From Janthinobacterium sp. Marseille (GTDB taxonomy: Bacteria > Pseudomonadota > Gammaproteobacteria > Burkholderiales > Burkholderiaceae_D): a stretch of 64,000 nt of DNA. This document shows positions 47,328-56,724 of this stretch, piece by piece (the first letter of the stretch is position 1; each line of letters opens with the position of its first letter). The notes beneath the pieces are model-generated. The model was not told the DNA's origin. It made no database searches and worked only from the letters and a program-made list of their open reading frames with translations. The translations under genes and the position numbers were made by a program. Where the stretch lies: positions 1,488,001-1,552,000 of the forward strand of contig NC_009659.1 in the NCBI RefSeq assembly GCF_000013625.1, read 5' to 3'.

Positions 47328-47376
47328 TTATTTGACGTTTATTTGAATGAGCGCTCAAAAAAAGTACGCTAAGGCT

Positions 47377-47406
47377 TTGACGAATAAAGGAAAAGCCTGT
47401 TATTAT
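47377..47406 (+). promoter_or_regulatory. Promoter upstream of yceD-rpmF
   Basis: TTGACG (-35), 18-nt spacer, TATTAT (-10), about 28 bp before the yceD ATG at 47435. Both hexamers match consensus at 5/6. Confidence 0.6.
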
Positions 47407-47434
47407 CGCAGGTTTTCCGGGTTCGGCTAAGCCT

Positions 47435-47932
47435 ATGAATGCTTTTGTAATTGACGCCTTCGAGTTCAGTCGGCATAGAGAGCAGCGTGAAGGCGACGTT
47501 GCAATCGCTGATTTGCCGCGGCTTGCTGCAGAATCCGTAAATATGCCTGCATCGCTGCATTGGTCTTTGCATGGTGGTACTGATGGACTGGGCCACCCGC
47601 AACTGATTATGTCGGTATCCGGCTCAATTCATTTGATGTGCCAGCGTTGCATGACGCCACTGAAACTCGATATTGCATCGGAATCCGTGCTGATTCTTGC
47701 AAAAAACGATGAGCACGCTGATGAAATTGACGCGTTGCTGGCAGACGACACCATAGACGTGATTGTCGGATCGAAGACATTGAATGTCACCGATCTGATT
47801 GAGGATGAGGCTTTGTTGGCGATTCCTCTGGCGCCTAAGCACGATGTGTGTCCTGACAATGCAGCAGTTGAAAGTGCGATGAGTGCAAGAAAGCCATCGC
47901 CCTTCGACGTGCTGAAAGGTATGAAGCAATAG
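47435..47932 (+). CDS. yceD: DUF177 protein YceD (23S rRNA accumulation factor)
   Basis: A 165-aa cytoplasmic protein required for 23S rRNA accumulation in bacteria and chloroplasts. The hallmark is MCQRCMTPLKLDI (Cys pair) and IEDEALLAIPLAPKHDVCP. It precedes rpmF by 124 bp, the conserved yceD-rpmF pair, and lies under the TTGACG/TATTAT promoter. Confidence 0.93.
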   Translation: MNAFVIDAFEFSRHREQREGDVAIADLPRLAAESVNMPASLHWSLHGGTDGLGHPQLIMSVSGSIHLMCQRCMTPLKLDIASESVLILAKNDEHADEIDALLADDTIDVIVGSKTLNVTDLIEDEALLAIPLAPKHDVCPDNAAVESAMSARKPSPFDVLKGMKQ

Positions 47933-48056
47933 ATTCGCTGCAGCTGTGAGGCCTTAAGCGGGCATATTGAGATTTTGTAGTAAGGATTATCGGTTTTGCC
48001 GTGAGTTTGCAAAACGGATGTGTTAGAATTTTAGAACTTAAGGTTTAGGAGTTATC

Positions 48057-48239
48057 ATGGCTGTTCAACAAAACAAAAAGACACCGTCGAAACGCGGTAT
48101 GCACCGTTCGCACGACTTCCTGGTTGCTCCGCAACTGAGCGTTGAGCCAACCACCGGTGAAACACACATGCGTCACCATATCAGCCCTAACGGCTTTTAT
48201 CGTGGCCGTAAAGTCCTGAAAACCAAAAACGACGAATAA
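48057..48239 (+). CDS. rpmF: 50S ribosomal protein L32
   Basis: A 60-aa ribosomal protein. [20 protein letters not shown] is the standard L32 start, and the [18 protein letters not shown] end fits the non-zinc form (no CxxC). Preceded by AGGAG, and followed by a terminator-like hairpin before plsX. Confidence 0.98.
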   Translation: MAVQQNKKTPSKRGMHRSHDFLVAPQLSVEPTTGETHMRHHISPNGFYRGRKVLKTKNDE

Positions 48240-48264
48240 TCATTCGTCTTTCAGGCAAAGAAAG

Positions 48265-48299
48265 CGGCGCTGTAAGTTCATGACTTTGCGCCGTTTTTT
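48265..48299 (+). terminator. Terminator/attenuator between rpmF and plsX
   Basis: Outer stem CGGCGC / GCGCCG with inner AAGT / ACTT, followed by six Ts. It lies 26 nt past rpmF and 88 nt before plsX, so it may tune readthrough into the fatty-acid genes. Confidence 0.8.
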
Positions 48300-48386
48300 A
48301 ATATGCTAAAACAGCACATTCCGTCATTTTGAATCAAGCTGAATCTGGCCCATAATGCGGTTAGAGTGACGCCCTGAGTCAATCCA

Positions 48387-49469
48387 ATGACAATTAAAAT
48401 ATCTATCGACTGTATGGGTGGCGATCACGGCCCCTCAGTCACCATTCCCGCCGCTATTTCGTTTGTCGAGAGCGAGCCAGACGCCGAGCTTATTTTAGTC
48501 GGGCTGGAAGAAACGCTTTTGGCCGAACTGAAAAAACACAAGGCCAGCGAACATCCGCGTCTATCGATCGTGAATGCGACCGAGGTCGTGACGATGGACG
48601 ACCCCCTCGAAATTGCTTTGCGCCGCAAGAAGGATTCTTCCATGCGCGTAGCGATCAATCTCGTCAAGCAAGGCAATGCCGATGCCTGTGTCTCGGCCGG
48701 TAATACGGGTGCGCTAATGGCGATCTCGCGTTATGTGCTCAAGACCTTGCCCGGTGTAAATCGTCCCGCTATTTGCAGCATCCTTCCGAATCAAAAAGAC
48801 GGCCCTACCTATATGCTCGACCTCGGCGCCAATGTCGATTGCGAGCCGCAGCATTTGCATCAATTCGCATTGATGGGTTCTGCGCTGGTATCGGCGATGG
48901 AAGGCAATCCACGTCCTACCGTCGGTTTGCTGAATGTCGGCGAAGAAGATATCAAGGGTAATGAAGTGGTCAAGCAAACCGCAGTCCTGCTGCGCGCTGA
49001 CCATGAATTGGGCCGCTTGAATTTCTACGGTAACGTGGAAGGCAATGACATATTCAAGGGTACTACCGATATCGTCGTCTGCGATGGTTTCGTCGGCAAT
49101 GTTACGTTGAAGGCTTCCGAAGGTCTGGGGCGTTTCGTCAAGAGCGTGCTGACCACCGAATTCAAAAGCAGTCCGCTGAATATGCTGGGTGCATTGATCG
49201 CGCGCGGTGCCCTGAAAGCAATTTCCCAAAGAATGAATCCTTCTCGCTACAATGGCGGCAGTTTGCTGGGCCTGCGTGGCCTGGTATTCAAGAGTCATGG
49301 TGGGGCTGATGCCTATGGTTATCAGTGGGCCATCAAGCGTGCGTTTGACGCCGCCAAGTACGATGTATTGACGCGCATTTCGACAAAGATTGCCGATCTG
49401 ATGCCGCAGTCTGCAGCGACGCCGGAAGATTCCGCTGGTGCAATACCTAATGCAACAATAGAACCATAG
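48387..49469 (+). CDS. plsX: Phosphate acyltransferase PlsX
   Basis: Makes acyl-phosphate from acyl-ACP for phospholipid synthesis. The 360 aa begin with the family motif [18 protein letters not shown] and carry [12 protein letters not shown] and [17 protein letters not shown]. It lies directly upstream of fabH (14 bp gap), as in most proteobacteria. The C-terminal 25 residues are a loose Ala/Pro tail. Confidence 0.97.
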   Translation: MTIKISIDCMGGDHGPSVTIPAAISFVESEPDAELILVGLEETLLAELKKHKASEHPRLSIVNATEVVTMDDPLEIALRRKKDSSMRVAINLVKQGNADACVSAGNTGALMAISRYVLKTLPGVNRPAICSILPNQKDGPTYMLDLGANVDCEPQHLHQFALMGSALVSAMEGNPRPTVGLLNVGEEDIKGNEVVKQTAVLLRADHELGRLNFYGNVEGNDIFKGTTDIVVCDGFVGNVTLKASEGLGRFVKSVLTTEFKSSPLNMLGALIARGALKAISQRMNPSRYNGGSLLGLRGLVFKSHGGADAYGYQWAIKRAFDAAKYDVLTRISTKIADLMPQSAATPEDSAGAIPNATIEP

Positions 49470-49483
49470 AATAGAAAAATCGC

Positions 49484-50470
49484 ATGACTATTTACAGCAA
49501 AATTATCGGTACAGGCAGCTATCTGCCACCTAACCGTGTGACCAACCAGGAATTGACCGCGCAACTGGCCAGCAACGGCATAGAAACCTCGGATGAATGG
49601 ATTGTGTCGCGTAGCGGTATTTCGGCACGTCATTACGCAGATGCGGGCGTGCAATCGAGCGACCTGGCAGTGGAAGCGGCCAAGCGCGCGCTTGAGATGG
49701 CCAAGCTCGGCGTTGACGATGTCGACCTGATCATCCTCGCCACGTCGACACCGGATTTCTTCGGTGGTTTCCCAAGCACTGCCTGCGTGGTACAACGCAA
49801 GCTCGGCATCACCAATGATTGCGCTGCGGTGGACGTGCAAGCAGTATGCAGCGGCTTCGTGTATGCGGTGTCGATCGCCGACAACTTTATCAAGGCCGGT
49901 ACGCATAAGAACGTTCTGGTAATCGGTGCTGAAGTATTTTCGCGCATCATCGATTTTGAAGATCGCACCACTTGCGTGCTGTTTGGTGACGGCGCCGGCG
50001 CAGTGCTGATGACTGCATCGCAAGAGCCGGGTGTACTGGCAACCAAATTGCACGCGAATGGTAATTACGGCGATATCCTGTGCCTGCCTGGCAAGGTCAG
50101 CAAGGGTGTGGTCGAAGGCAGCGCTTTCCTGTACATGGATGGTCCTGCAGTATTTAAACTGGCAGTGTCAGTGCTGGATAAAGTCGCGCACGAAGCGCTG
50201 GAAATCGCCGGCATGCAATCTTCCGAAGTCGACTGGATCATTCCGCATCAGGCGAATATCCGTATCATGCAAAGCACGGCCAAGAAGCTCGGCCTCGGCA
50301 TGGACAAAATGATCGTGACCGTTGACCAACACGGTAATACTTCGGCTGCCTCGATTCCTATGGCGCTCGACGTCGGCGTACGCGATGGTCGTATCAAGCC
50401 GGGCCAGAACGTCATGATGGAAGGTGTAGGCGGCGGCTTTACCTGGGGCGCGGTGCTGGCACGGATGTGA
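49484..50470 (+). CDS. fabH: Beta-ketoacyl-ACP synthase III (FabH)
   Basis: Starts fatty acid synthesis by condensing acetyl-CoA with malonyl-ACP. The 328 aa have Cys122 in AVCSGFVYA, the His in IPHQANIRI and the Asn in [12 protein letters not shown], the full Cys-His-Asn triad. It follows plsX by 14 bp and precedes fabD by 52 bp. Confidence 0.97.
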   Translation: MTIYSKIIGTGSYLPPNRVTNQELTAQLASNGIETSDEWIVSRSGISARHYADAGVQSSDLAVEAAKRALEMAKLGVDDVDLIILATSTPDFFGGFPSTACVVQRKLGITNDCAAVDVQAVCSGFVYAVSIADNFIKAGTHKNVLVIGAEVFSRIIDFEDRTTCVLFGDGAGAVLMTASQEPGVLATKLHANGNYGDILCLPGKVSKGVVEGSAFLYMDGPAVFKLAVSVLDKVAHEALEIAGMQSSEVDWIIPHQANIRIMQSTAKKLGLGMDKMIVTVDQHGNTSAASIPMALDVGVRDGRIKPGQNVMMEGVGGGFTWGAVLARM

Positions 50471-50522
50471 TCCCGGGGACAGGGACACAAATCGTTTTTT
50501 TGATTAAAACTAGAAAACAAGC

Positions 50523-51455
50523 ATGAGCAAATTCGCATTCGTATTTCCAGGGCAAGGATCGCAAGCGATCGGTATGCTCAATGGTTTCGCTGACAACGCA
50601 GTTGTGCAGCAAACACTGGCAGAAGCATCGGACGCATTGCAGTTCGACCTGGCCAAACTGATTTCCGAAGGTCCGAAGGAAGAGCTGGACCTGACCACCA
50701 ATACCCAGCCTGTGATGCTGACCGCAGCCGTCGCGATGTATCGCGCATGGATTGCTGCCGGCGGCAAGACACCGGCACTGGTGGCCGGCCACAGCCTTGG
50801 TGAATATTCGGCACTGGTTGCCGCAGGCGTGATCGCATTCAAGGATGCAGTGCCACTGGTGCGTTTCCGCGCCAAAGCGATGCAGGAAGCGGTTCCGGTC
50901 GGGCAGGGCGGTATGGCTGCGATCCTGGGCCTGTCGGATGCGGACGTATTGGCTGTGTGCGCAGAAGCGGCGCAAGGCGATGTCGTCGAAGCCGTCAACT
51001 TCAATGCACCGGCACAAGTCGTGATCGCCGGTCACAAGGCGGCAATCGAACGTGCATGCGAAGTGGCCAAGGCGAAGGGCGCAAAACGCGCATTGTCGCT
51101 GCCGGTATCCGCACCTTTCCATTCGTCCTTGCTGAAGCCTGCATCGGATCGTTTGCGCGAATATATGGCAACGCTGACTTTCAATGCGCCACAGATTCCA
51201 TTGATCAATAACGTCGATGTTGCGATTGTCAGCGATGTGGACGGGATCAAGGACGCGCTGGTGCGCCAGGCTGCGAATCCGGTGCGCTGGGTTGAGTCGG
51301 TGCAAAAAATGGCGGCAGAAGGTATTACCGACGTCGTCGAATGCGGCCCGGGCAAGGTACTGGCCGGTTTGACCAAGCGTATCAACGGTGAGTTGACCGG
51401 ACACGCGATTGTCGATCAAGCGTCGCTGGACGCTGTTTTGGAGCTTTTGAAATAA
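50523..51455 (+). CDS. fabD: Malonyl-CoA:ACP transacylase (FabD)
   Basis: Loads malonyl groups onto ACP. The 310 aa begin FAFVFPGQGSQAIGML, with the nucleophile Ser91 in GHSLGEYSA and the His in SAPFHSSL. Its TAA overlaps the fabG ATG by one base, so translation is coupled. The ribosome-binding site before the ATG is weak. Confidence 0.97.
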   Translation: MSKFAFVFPGQGSQAIGMLNGFADNAVVQQTLAEASDALQFDLAKLISEGPKEELDLTTNTQPVMLTAAVAMYRAWIAAGGKTPALVAGHSLGEYSALVAAGVIAFKDAVPLVRFRAKAMQEAVPVGQGGMAAILGLSDADVLAVCAEAAQGDVVEAVNFNAPAQVVIAGHKAAIERACEVAKAKGAKRALSLPVSAPFHSSLLKPASDRLREYMATLTFNAPQIPLINNVDVAIVSDVDGIKDALVRQAANPVRWVESVQKMAAEGITDVVECGPGKVLAGLTKRINGELTGHAIVDQASLDAVLELLK

Positions 51456-52198
51456 TGACTACAGTTGATTTGAGTGGCCAGGTCGCCCTGGTAACCGGCG
51501 CTTCGCGTGGTATCGGTCGTGCCATCGCACAGGAACTGGCTAAGCTGGGCGCTAAGGTAATTGGTACCGCAACGTCGGAATCCGGCGCTGCAGCGATTTC
51601 CGAATACCTGGGCAATGGCGGCAAGGGTGTCGTGCTGGACGTCAATGACGCCGCGCGCTCAGTAGCCCTGATCGATGAAATCCAGAAGGAATTCGGCGCA
51701 GTCAGCATCCTCGTCAATAATGCCGGCATCACCCAGGATCAATTGGCGATGCGGATGAAGGACGAAGAGTGGGATAGCGTCATTGCGACCAACCTGACTG
51801 CGGTAGGACGCTTGTCGCGTGCGGTATTGCGCGGCATGATGAAGGCTAAAACCGGTCGTATTATCAACATAACATCAGTTGTCGGTTCGTCCGGCAATGC
51901 CGGGCAAATGAATTATGCTGCGGCCAAGGCTGGTGTAGCTGGCATGAGTCGTGCTCTGGCACGTGAGATCGGTAGCCGCAACATTACCGTCAATTGCATC
52001 GCACCTGGTTTTATTGATACGGATATGACGAAAACCCTGAGCGAGCAGCAAATTGCTGCCCTGCTGCAACAGGTTCCGTTAGGACGTCTGGGCGTGCCGG
52101 AAGACATCGCTGCTGCAGTGAGTTTCCTCGCATCGCCTCAGGCGAGTTACATTACTGGTACCACGTTGCACGTCAACGGCGGTATGTATATGAACTAA
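51455..52198 (+). CDS. fabG: 3-oxoacyl-ACP reductase (FabG)
   Basis: NADPH-dependent short-chain dehydrogenase that reduces 3-ketoacyl-ACP. Rossmann TGASRGIGRA at 14-23, catalytic Ser141, Tyr154 and Lys158 (NYAAAKAG), and the PG motif after the active site. 247 aa, the standard length. It overlaps fabD and is followed by an extended -10 ahead of acpP. Confidence 0.97.
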   Translation: MTTVDLSGQVALVTGASRGIGRAIAQELAKLGAKVIGTATSESGAAAISEYLGNGGKGVVLDVNDAARSVALIDEIQKEFGAVSILVNNAGITQDQLAMRMKDEEWDSVIATNLTAVGRLSRAVLRGMMKAKTGRIINITSVVGSSGNAGQMNYAAAKAGVAGMSRALAREIGSRNITVNCIAPGFIDTDMTKTLSEQQIAALLQQVPLGRLGVPEDIAAAVSFLASPQASYITGTTLHVNGGMYMN

Positions 52199-52278
52199 AT
52201 TTGTAATTAGTCACTTTTAGCCGAAGTTTCAGGTTTCTTGATGACAAAAGCTAAAAATGAATTTTCGGTGCGCAAACC

Positions 52279-52287
52279 TGCTAAAAT
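52279..52287 (+). promoter_or_regulatory. Extended -10 promoter of acpP
   Basis: TG-C-TAAAAT extended -10 element, about 38 bp upstream of the acpP ATG. No good -35 is visible. A separate promoter would explain the higher dose of ACP needed. Confidence 0.45.
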
Positions 52288-52324
52288 GCGCGCACTTTCT
52301 GTAACCACCCATTGGAGTTAAAAC

Positions 52325-52564
52325 ATGTCGGATATCGAACAACGCGTTAAGAAAATCGTCGCTGAACAACTGGGCGTCGCTGAAGCAGACATCAAAATCG
52401 AATCGTCCTTCGTTGACGATCTGGGCGCTGACTCGCTGGATACCGTTGAACTCGTAATGGCACTCGAAGACGAATTCGAAATGGAAATCCCTGACGAACA
52501 AGCTGAAAAAATCACTACAGTGCAGCAGGCGATTGATTACGCCAAGGCACACGTAAAAGCGTAA
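52325..52564 (+). CDS. acpP: Acyl carrier protein
   Basis: 79-aa acidic carrier of growing fatty acids on a 4'-phosphopantetheine arm at Ser37 ([12 protein letters not shown]). It is preceded by TGGAGTT and sits between fabG and fabF. Confidence 0.98.
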   Translation: MSDIEQRVKKIVAEQLGVAEADIKIESSFVDDLGADSLDTVELVMALEDEFEMEIPDEQAEKITTVQQAIDYAKAHVKA

Positions 52565-52593
52565 GTTGTTTTGAACGACTCTAGGAGAATTGC

Positions 52594-53835
52594 TTGAGCC
52601 GCTCTAGTAAACGTCGTGTCGTCGTCACTGGTCTTGGTTGTATTTCTCCCGTCGGCAACACTGTCGCAGACGCATGGAATTCGCTTCTTGCAGGGCAATC
52701 TGGCATTGCAACCATCACCAAGTTTGATGCGTCACCCTTCAGCACACATTTTGCTGGAGAAGTAAAAAACTTCAATATCGAGGACTACATCCCCGCTAAA
52801 GAAGCGCGCCACATGGATACATTCATCCACTACGGCGTGGCAGCTGGCATGCAGGCAATGCGAGACAGCGGCTTGGTTGTGACGGAAGAGAATGCCGAAC
52901 GTATTGGCGTCATCGTCGGGTCCGGTATCGGTGGCTTGCCACTGATCGAAGATACCCACGCTGAATTGACCAATCGTGGCCCACGTCGCATCAGCCCGTT
53001 CTTTGTGCCTGCGTCCATCATCAACATGATTTCGGGTCACCTATCGATCATTTACGGTCTGAAGGGACCGAATCTGGCGATAGTGACAGCCTGTACCACT
53101 GGTTTGCATTCGATCGGCGCTGCCGGTCGCATGATCGAATACGGTGATGCGGATGTCATGATTGCAGGTGGTGCTGAATCGACGATTTCACCGCTGGGCC
53201 TGGGTGGTTTCGCTTCCGCACGTGCCTTGTCGTCGCGCAACGATGATCCTGCTACGGCTTCCCGTCCATGGGATAAAGACCGTGACGGTTTCGTCCTGGG
53301 CGAGGGCGCCGGTGTGATGGTGCTGGAAGAGTACGAGCATGCGAAAGCACGCGGTGCAAAAATCTATGCTGAGCTGGTTGGTTTCGGCATGAGCGGCGAT
53401 GCTTATCACATCACTGCTCCAAACATGGATGGCCCACGTCGCAGCATGACGAATGCATTGAAGAGCGCGGAAATCGCTGCCGATCAAGTGCAGTACCTGA
53501 ATGCGCATGGCACGTCGACCCCGTTGGGCGATAAGAACGAAACAGATGCAGTGAAAGCCGCGTTCGGCGCACATGCGAAGAAGCTGACAGTCAACTCGAC
53601 AAAATCGATGACAGGTCACTTGCTCGGTGGTGCCGGCGGACTTGAGTCGGTATTTACCGTACTCGCCCTGCATCATCAGATTTCGCCGCCTACGATCAAT
53701 ATCTTCAATCAGGATCCGGAATGTGATCTCGACTACTGCGCTAATAACGCGCGCGAGATTCCTATTCAGTACGCCATGAAAAATAACTTCGGTTTTGGCG
53801 GTACGAACGGCACCTTGATTTTTGGTAAAGTCTGA
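52594..53835 (+). CDS. fabF: Beta-ketoacyl-ACP synthase II (FabF)
   Basis: Elongates acyl-ACP and adjusts membrane fluidity by making longer unsaturated chains. The 413 aa have Cys167 in TACTTGLHS, His in [11 protein letters not shown] and His in [11 protein letters not shown]. The start is a TTG at 52594 with AGGAGA just upstream, a rarely used but well-supported start. It is followed by a strong terminator, marking the end of the fab operon. Confidence 0.97.
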   Translation: MSRSSKRRVVVTGLGCISPVGNTVADAWNSLLAGQSGIATITKFDASPFSTHFAGEVKNFNIEDYIPAKEARHMDTFIHYGVAAGMQAMRDSGLVVTEENAERIGVIVGSGIGGLPLIEDTHAELTNRGPRRISPFFVPASIINMISGHLSIIYGLKGPNLAIVTACTTGLHSIGAAGRMIEYGDADVMIAGGAESTISPLGLGGFASARALSSRNDDPATASRPWDKDRDGFVLGEGAGVMVLEEYEHAKARGAKIYAELVGFGMSGDAYHITAPNMDGPRRSMTNALKSAEIAADQVQYLNAHGTSTPLGDKNETDAVKAAFGAHAKKLTVNSTKSMTGHLLGGAGGLESVFTVLALHHQISPPTINIFNQDPECDLDYCANNAREIPIQYAMKNNFGFGGTNGTLIFGKV

Positions 53836-53837
53836 TC

Positions 53838-53875
53838 AAAATCCGATTATCCCGTAAGGGTAATCGGATTTTTTA
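53838..53875 (+). terminator. Terminator after fabF
   Basis: AAAATCCGATTA / TAATCGGATTTT stem, closed by CCC-GTAA-GGG with a single bulged T, followed by TTTT. It starts 3 nt after the fabF stop. Confidence 0.93.
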
Positions 53876-53887
53876 CTTCTCCCCCGA

Positions 53888-54382
53888 ATGTCTATTGCGG
53901 TCTCAGCCGTGGTCAAGCAGTCCAGATTGTTGTCCGGGCTGCTGTTGCTCATGTGTGCGGGGCTGGTTTTGATTGGCGGGCTGCTGTTGTTTGCGCAGGT
54001 CGGGGACTTGTCCTTGATGATGAGAAGCCTGCTGGCCGTGGCATGTTTTGCATCCGGATCTTATGTGTTTTTCCAGACTCTAAAGAGTGGAAAAATATAT
54101 AAGATTCACATATCGGGTAGCGGCCAGATCCGCCTTTTGGCCAAGCCCGAAGGTGGGGCTGACCTGGCCGATGAAGGTGAGCTGGTGGAATTGTTGCCGG
54201 ACTCGACTTTATGGCCAGGTTTGTTACTCTTACGTCTACAAAACGAAGGGCTGCAGACGCATAATGTGGTGATCCTGCCGGATTCGGTTTCGGCAGAGAG
54301 TTTCAGGGCCTTATTGGTGGCTTGTCGCTGGATCGTCATGCGACATGCGGATGCCGATAAGCAGCGTATCAGCGGGAATTAG
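53888..54382 (+). CDS. YgfX-like small membrane protein
   Basis: 164 aa with two membrane helices (about 15-37 and 43-63) and a C-terminal cytoplasmic beta-rich domain ending in the PDSVSAESFRALLVACRWIV pattern, as in YgfX/CptA, which in E. coli is an inhibitor of cell division. It lies between fabF and rpoE, 82 nt ahead of rpoE. It may feed envelope status into the sigma-E operon, but there is no direct evidence. The family call is moderate. Confidence 0.6.
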   Translation: MSIAVSAVVKQSRLLSGLLLLMCAGLVLIGGLLLFAQVGDLSLMMRSLLAVACFASGSYVFFQTLKSGKIYKIHISGSGQIRLLAKPEGGADLADEGELVELLPDSTLWPGLLLLRLQNEGLQTHNVVILPDSVSAESFRALLVACRWIVMRHADADKQRISGN

Positions 54383-54395
54383 TTGCGAATTTTTT

Positions 54396-54422
54396 GAACC
54401 AAACAAGTTTCGTCCAGTCAAT
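54396..54422 (+). promoter_or_regulatory. Sigma-E-like promoter of the rpoE operon
   Basis: GAACCA, 16-nt spacer, TCAAT; the sigma-E consensus is GAACTT-N16-TCAAA. It is about 43 bp upstream of the rpoE start, as expected for an autoregulated rpoE promoter. Confidence 0.45.
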
Positions 54423-54464
54423 TAGGCGAGCCGCGTGCGTGTTGCAGAATAACAAGGGAATGGA

Positions 54465-55067
54465 TTGACGACAGAACGCGATATTGATCAGCAGCTTGTC
54501 GAGCGTGTACAACGTGGCGACAAAAAAGCTTTCGAGCTATTAGTGATCAAGTACCAACGGAAATTGATGCGACTGGTGTCGCGGCTTGTCCGCGACCAGG
54601 CTGAGGCCGAGGATGTAGTGCAGGAAGCATTTATCAAGGCGTATCGCGCATTGCCGCAATTCCGCGGCGATTCGGCGTTTTATACCTGGTTATATCGTAT
54701 CGGAATCAACACCGCGAAGAACTATTTGGTCACCCAGGGCCGTCGTGCACCGACATCAACTGAAGCAGATGTCGAAGAAGCAGAAACTTTTGACGACGGA
54801 GACCACCTAAGAGATATCAATACACCGGAATCGTTGTTGGCAACCAAGCAAATCGCGCAGACTTTGAATTTAGCGATGGAAGAGTTGCCAGAAGAGTTAC
54901 GTATGGCGATTACCTTGCGAGAGATCGAAGGACTGAGTTACGACGAGATAGCCGAATCGATGGGTTGCCCTATCGGTACGGTACGCAGCCGGATTTTCCG
55001 GGCGCGTGAAGCCATCTCGGAAAAATTAAGGCCGTTGCTGGATACGGCACTCGATAAACGTTGGTGA
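54465..55067 (+). CDS. rpoE: ECF sigma factor RpoE/AlgU
   Basis: Envelope-stress sigma factor. The 200 aa closely follow E. coli RpoE: sigma-2 with EDVVQEAFIKAYRALPQFRGDSAFYTWLYRI, and sigma-4 with RMAITLREIEGLSYDEIAESMGCPIGTVRSRIFRAREAI. The TTG at 54465 with AAGGGA upstream is the start; the overlapping ATG at 54460 runs straight into a stop. It heads an operon with the anti-sigma factor, its co-regulator and a periplasmic protease, and is likely self-activated from the site above. Confidence 0.96.
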   Translation: MTTERDIDQQLVERVQRGDKKAFELLVIKYQRKLMRLVSRLVRDQAEAEDVVQEAFIKAYRALPQFRGDSAFYTWLYRIGINTAKNYLVTQGRRAPTSTEADVEEAETFDDGDHLRDINTPESLLATKQIAQTLNLAMEELPEELRMAITLREIEGLSYDEIAESMGCPIGTVRSRIFRAREAISEKLRPLLDTALDKRW

Positions 55068-55132
55068 AAAATAAATAAAGAAACGCTTTTTGCTGCAAAT
55101 ATAGGGGTAGCCTTAATTTTTTCGAGGTAGTG

Positions 55133-55681
55133 ATGAATACGACGAATATGACGCGGGAACAGATATCAGCTTTTGCCGATAACGAATTGTCTGATGGACA
55201 TGTCGATATCGCCCTGGCTGCGTTGCGCCAGCAAGAAGGACGCGATACGTGGAATATGTATCATCAAATCGGCGACGCCCTGCGTTCTGACGATTTGAAT
55301 ACGCAACTGAGCGCAGATTTCAACGCCCGCATGTTTGCCCGCCTGGATGCAGAAGCCACCATCATGGTGCCTGCGGACAAGCGTGGAGCAGTGGCAAAGG
55401 ATGCCGCACTCAGGCGCTTTGCGATGCCGGCCGGGATGGCTGCGGCAGTTGCGGTAGCGGCCTTCCTGACCGTACCGCAAATGATGACGTCCAACGCACC
55501 GGTGGTAACAACTGCCGCCGTGGCGCCGGAAACAATCACCGTGGCGAGCAAGGATGGCGAAGTATTGCGTGATCCGCGTATCGACGATTATCTGTTGGCC
55601 CACCAACGTTTTTCACCTTCTGTGTACAGCAGTGCACAATATGCGCGCGCAGCTACGTTCGCTGTTGACTCAGACAAGTAA
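55133..55681 (+). CDS. rseA: Anti-sigma-E factor RseA/MucA
   Basis: Inner-membrane anti-sigma factor that holds RpoE at the membrane until cleaved under envelope stress. N-terminal cytoplasmic sigma-binding domain (REQISAFADNELSDGHVDIAL, then WNMYHQIGDALRS), a single membrane helix (about 100-120, MPAGMAAAVAVAAFLTVP) and a periplasmic tail (to residue 182). The ATG at 55133 lies one codon after a GTG; GAGGTAG is upstream. It sits between rpoE and rseB, as in the rpoE-rseABC order. Confidence 0.92.
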   Translation: MNTTNMTREQISAFADNELSDGHVDIALAALRQQEGRDTWNMYHQIGDALRSDDLNTQLSADFNARMFARLDAEATIMVPADKRGAVAKDAALRRFAMPAGMAAAVAVAAFLTVPQMMTSNAPVVTTAAVAPETITVASKDGEVLRDPRIDDYLLAHQRFSPSVYSSAQYARAATFAVDSDK

Positions 55682-55686
55682 TAGAT

Positions 55687-56709
55687 ATGCGGCAGACATT
55701 AGGTTTTTTTAAATTCGTTGTGCTTTTTTCCAGCGTCATTGCGTTTACAGCCCAGGCAGAAAACGTCGGCGCGAGCCATGAACATGATGCGCACGATACG
55801 CAGGTATGGCTGAAGAAGATCCAGTCTTCAGCACAGAAGTTGAACTACTCGGGCACCTTTGTGTATCAGCAAGGCAGCCAGGTGCGCACTTCGCGTATCA
55901 CGCACATCTTCAATGGCAAGAACGAGCTTGAAAAACTCGAAATCCTCGACGGCAAGCCGCGCGAGTACATCCGCAATAATGAAGAGATTGCCTGCTATGT
56001 GCCGGAAAACAAATCGATACGTGTAGAAAAGCGCGTGACGAAGGATGTGTTCCCGGCCATCCTGGGTGCCAGCCCGGCCGACCTGGCCGAGCACTACAAT
56101 CTCAAGAAGGGCGAGACCGGTCGTGTCGCCGGTTATGATTGCCAGGCCATCATATTGGAACCGAAAGACAAGCTGCGTTACGGCTACAAGCTGTGGGCGG
56201 AAAAGTCGACCGGCCTCTTGCTCAAGGCACAAACCGTGAATGAGAAAAATGATGTGGTCGAACAGATTGCATTTACGCAATTATCGATCGGCCATATTGA
56301 TCCCAGCCGTGTGAAATCGAGCTTCCCGAATACCCAGGGATGGCGCGTTGAAAACGCAGTCATGAGCGAAACCAATCTGTCCGGCTGGACCGTGAAGGAT
56401 ATTCCGCCCGGCTTCAAAAAGATCCGTGAAATGAAACGCCTGATCACCGATACCGCCCCTGCAAATGCAGCGGAAAATACACCGCCTACGCAGCGTGAGG
56501 TGTCGCAGATCGTTTACTCTGACGGCCTGGCCGCAATCTCGGTCTTTATCGAATCAGGCACGCAAAGCCGTACCGAAGGTTCGATGCAACAGGGCGCGAT
56601 GAACATCGTTGGTAAGCGTCAGGGCGATTATTGGTTGACGGTGGTGGGCGAAGTGCCTGCCGCGGCGATCAAGCAGGTTTCGAATTCGATTGAGTTCAAG
56701 TCTAAATAA
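55687..56709 (+). CDS. rseB: Sigma-E regulatory protein RseB/MucB
   Basis: 340-aa periplasmic protein that binds RseA and senses lipopolysaccharide and misfolded porins. A signal peptide ends near residue 23 (FTAQAE), and the LolA-like domain (WLKKIQSSAQKLNYSGTFVYQQGSQV) and C-terminal domain (VYSDGLAAISVFIE) follow. The spacing to rseA is 5 nt and to degP 15 nt. Confidence 0.94.
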   Translation: MRQTLGFFKFVVLFSSVIAFTAQAENVGASHEHDAHDTQVWLKKIQSSAQKLNYSGTFVYQQGSQVRTSRITHIFNGKNELEKLEILDGKPREYIRNNEEIACYVPENKSIRVEKRVTKDVFPAILGASPADLAEHYNLKKGETGRVAGYDCQAIILEPKDKLRYGYKLWAEKSTGLLLKAQTVNEKNDVVEQIAFTQLSIGHIDPSRVKSSFPNTQGWRVENAVMSETNLSGWTVKDIPPGFKKIREMKRLITDTAPANAAENTPPTQREVSQIVYSDGLAAISVFIESGTQSRTEGSMQQGAMNIVGKRQGDYWLTVVGEVPAAAIKQVSNSIEFKSK

Positions 56710-56724
56710 GATATTTTTGAATTT

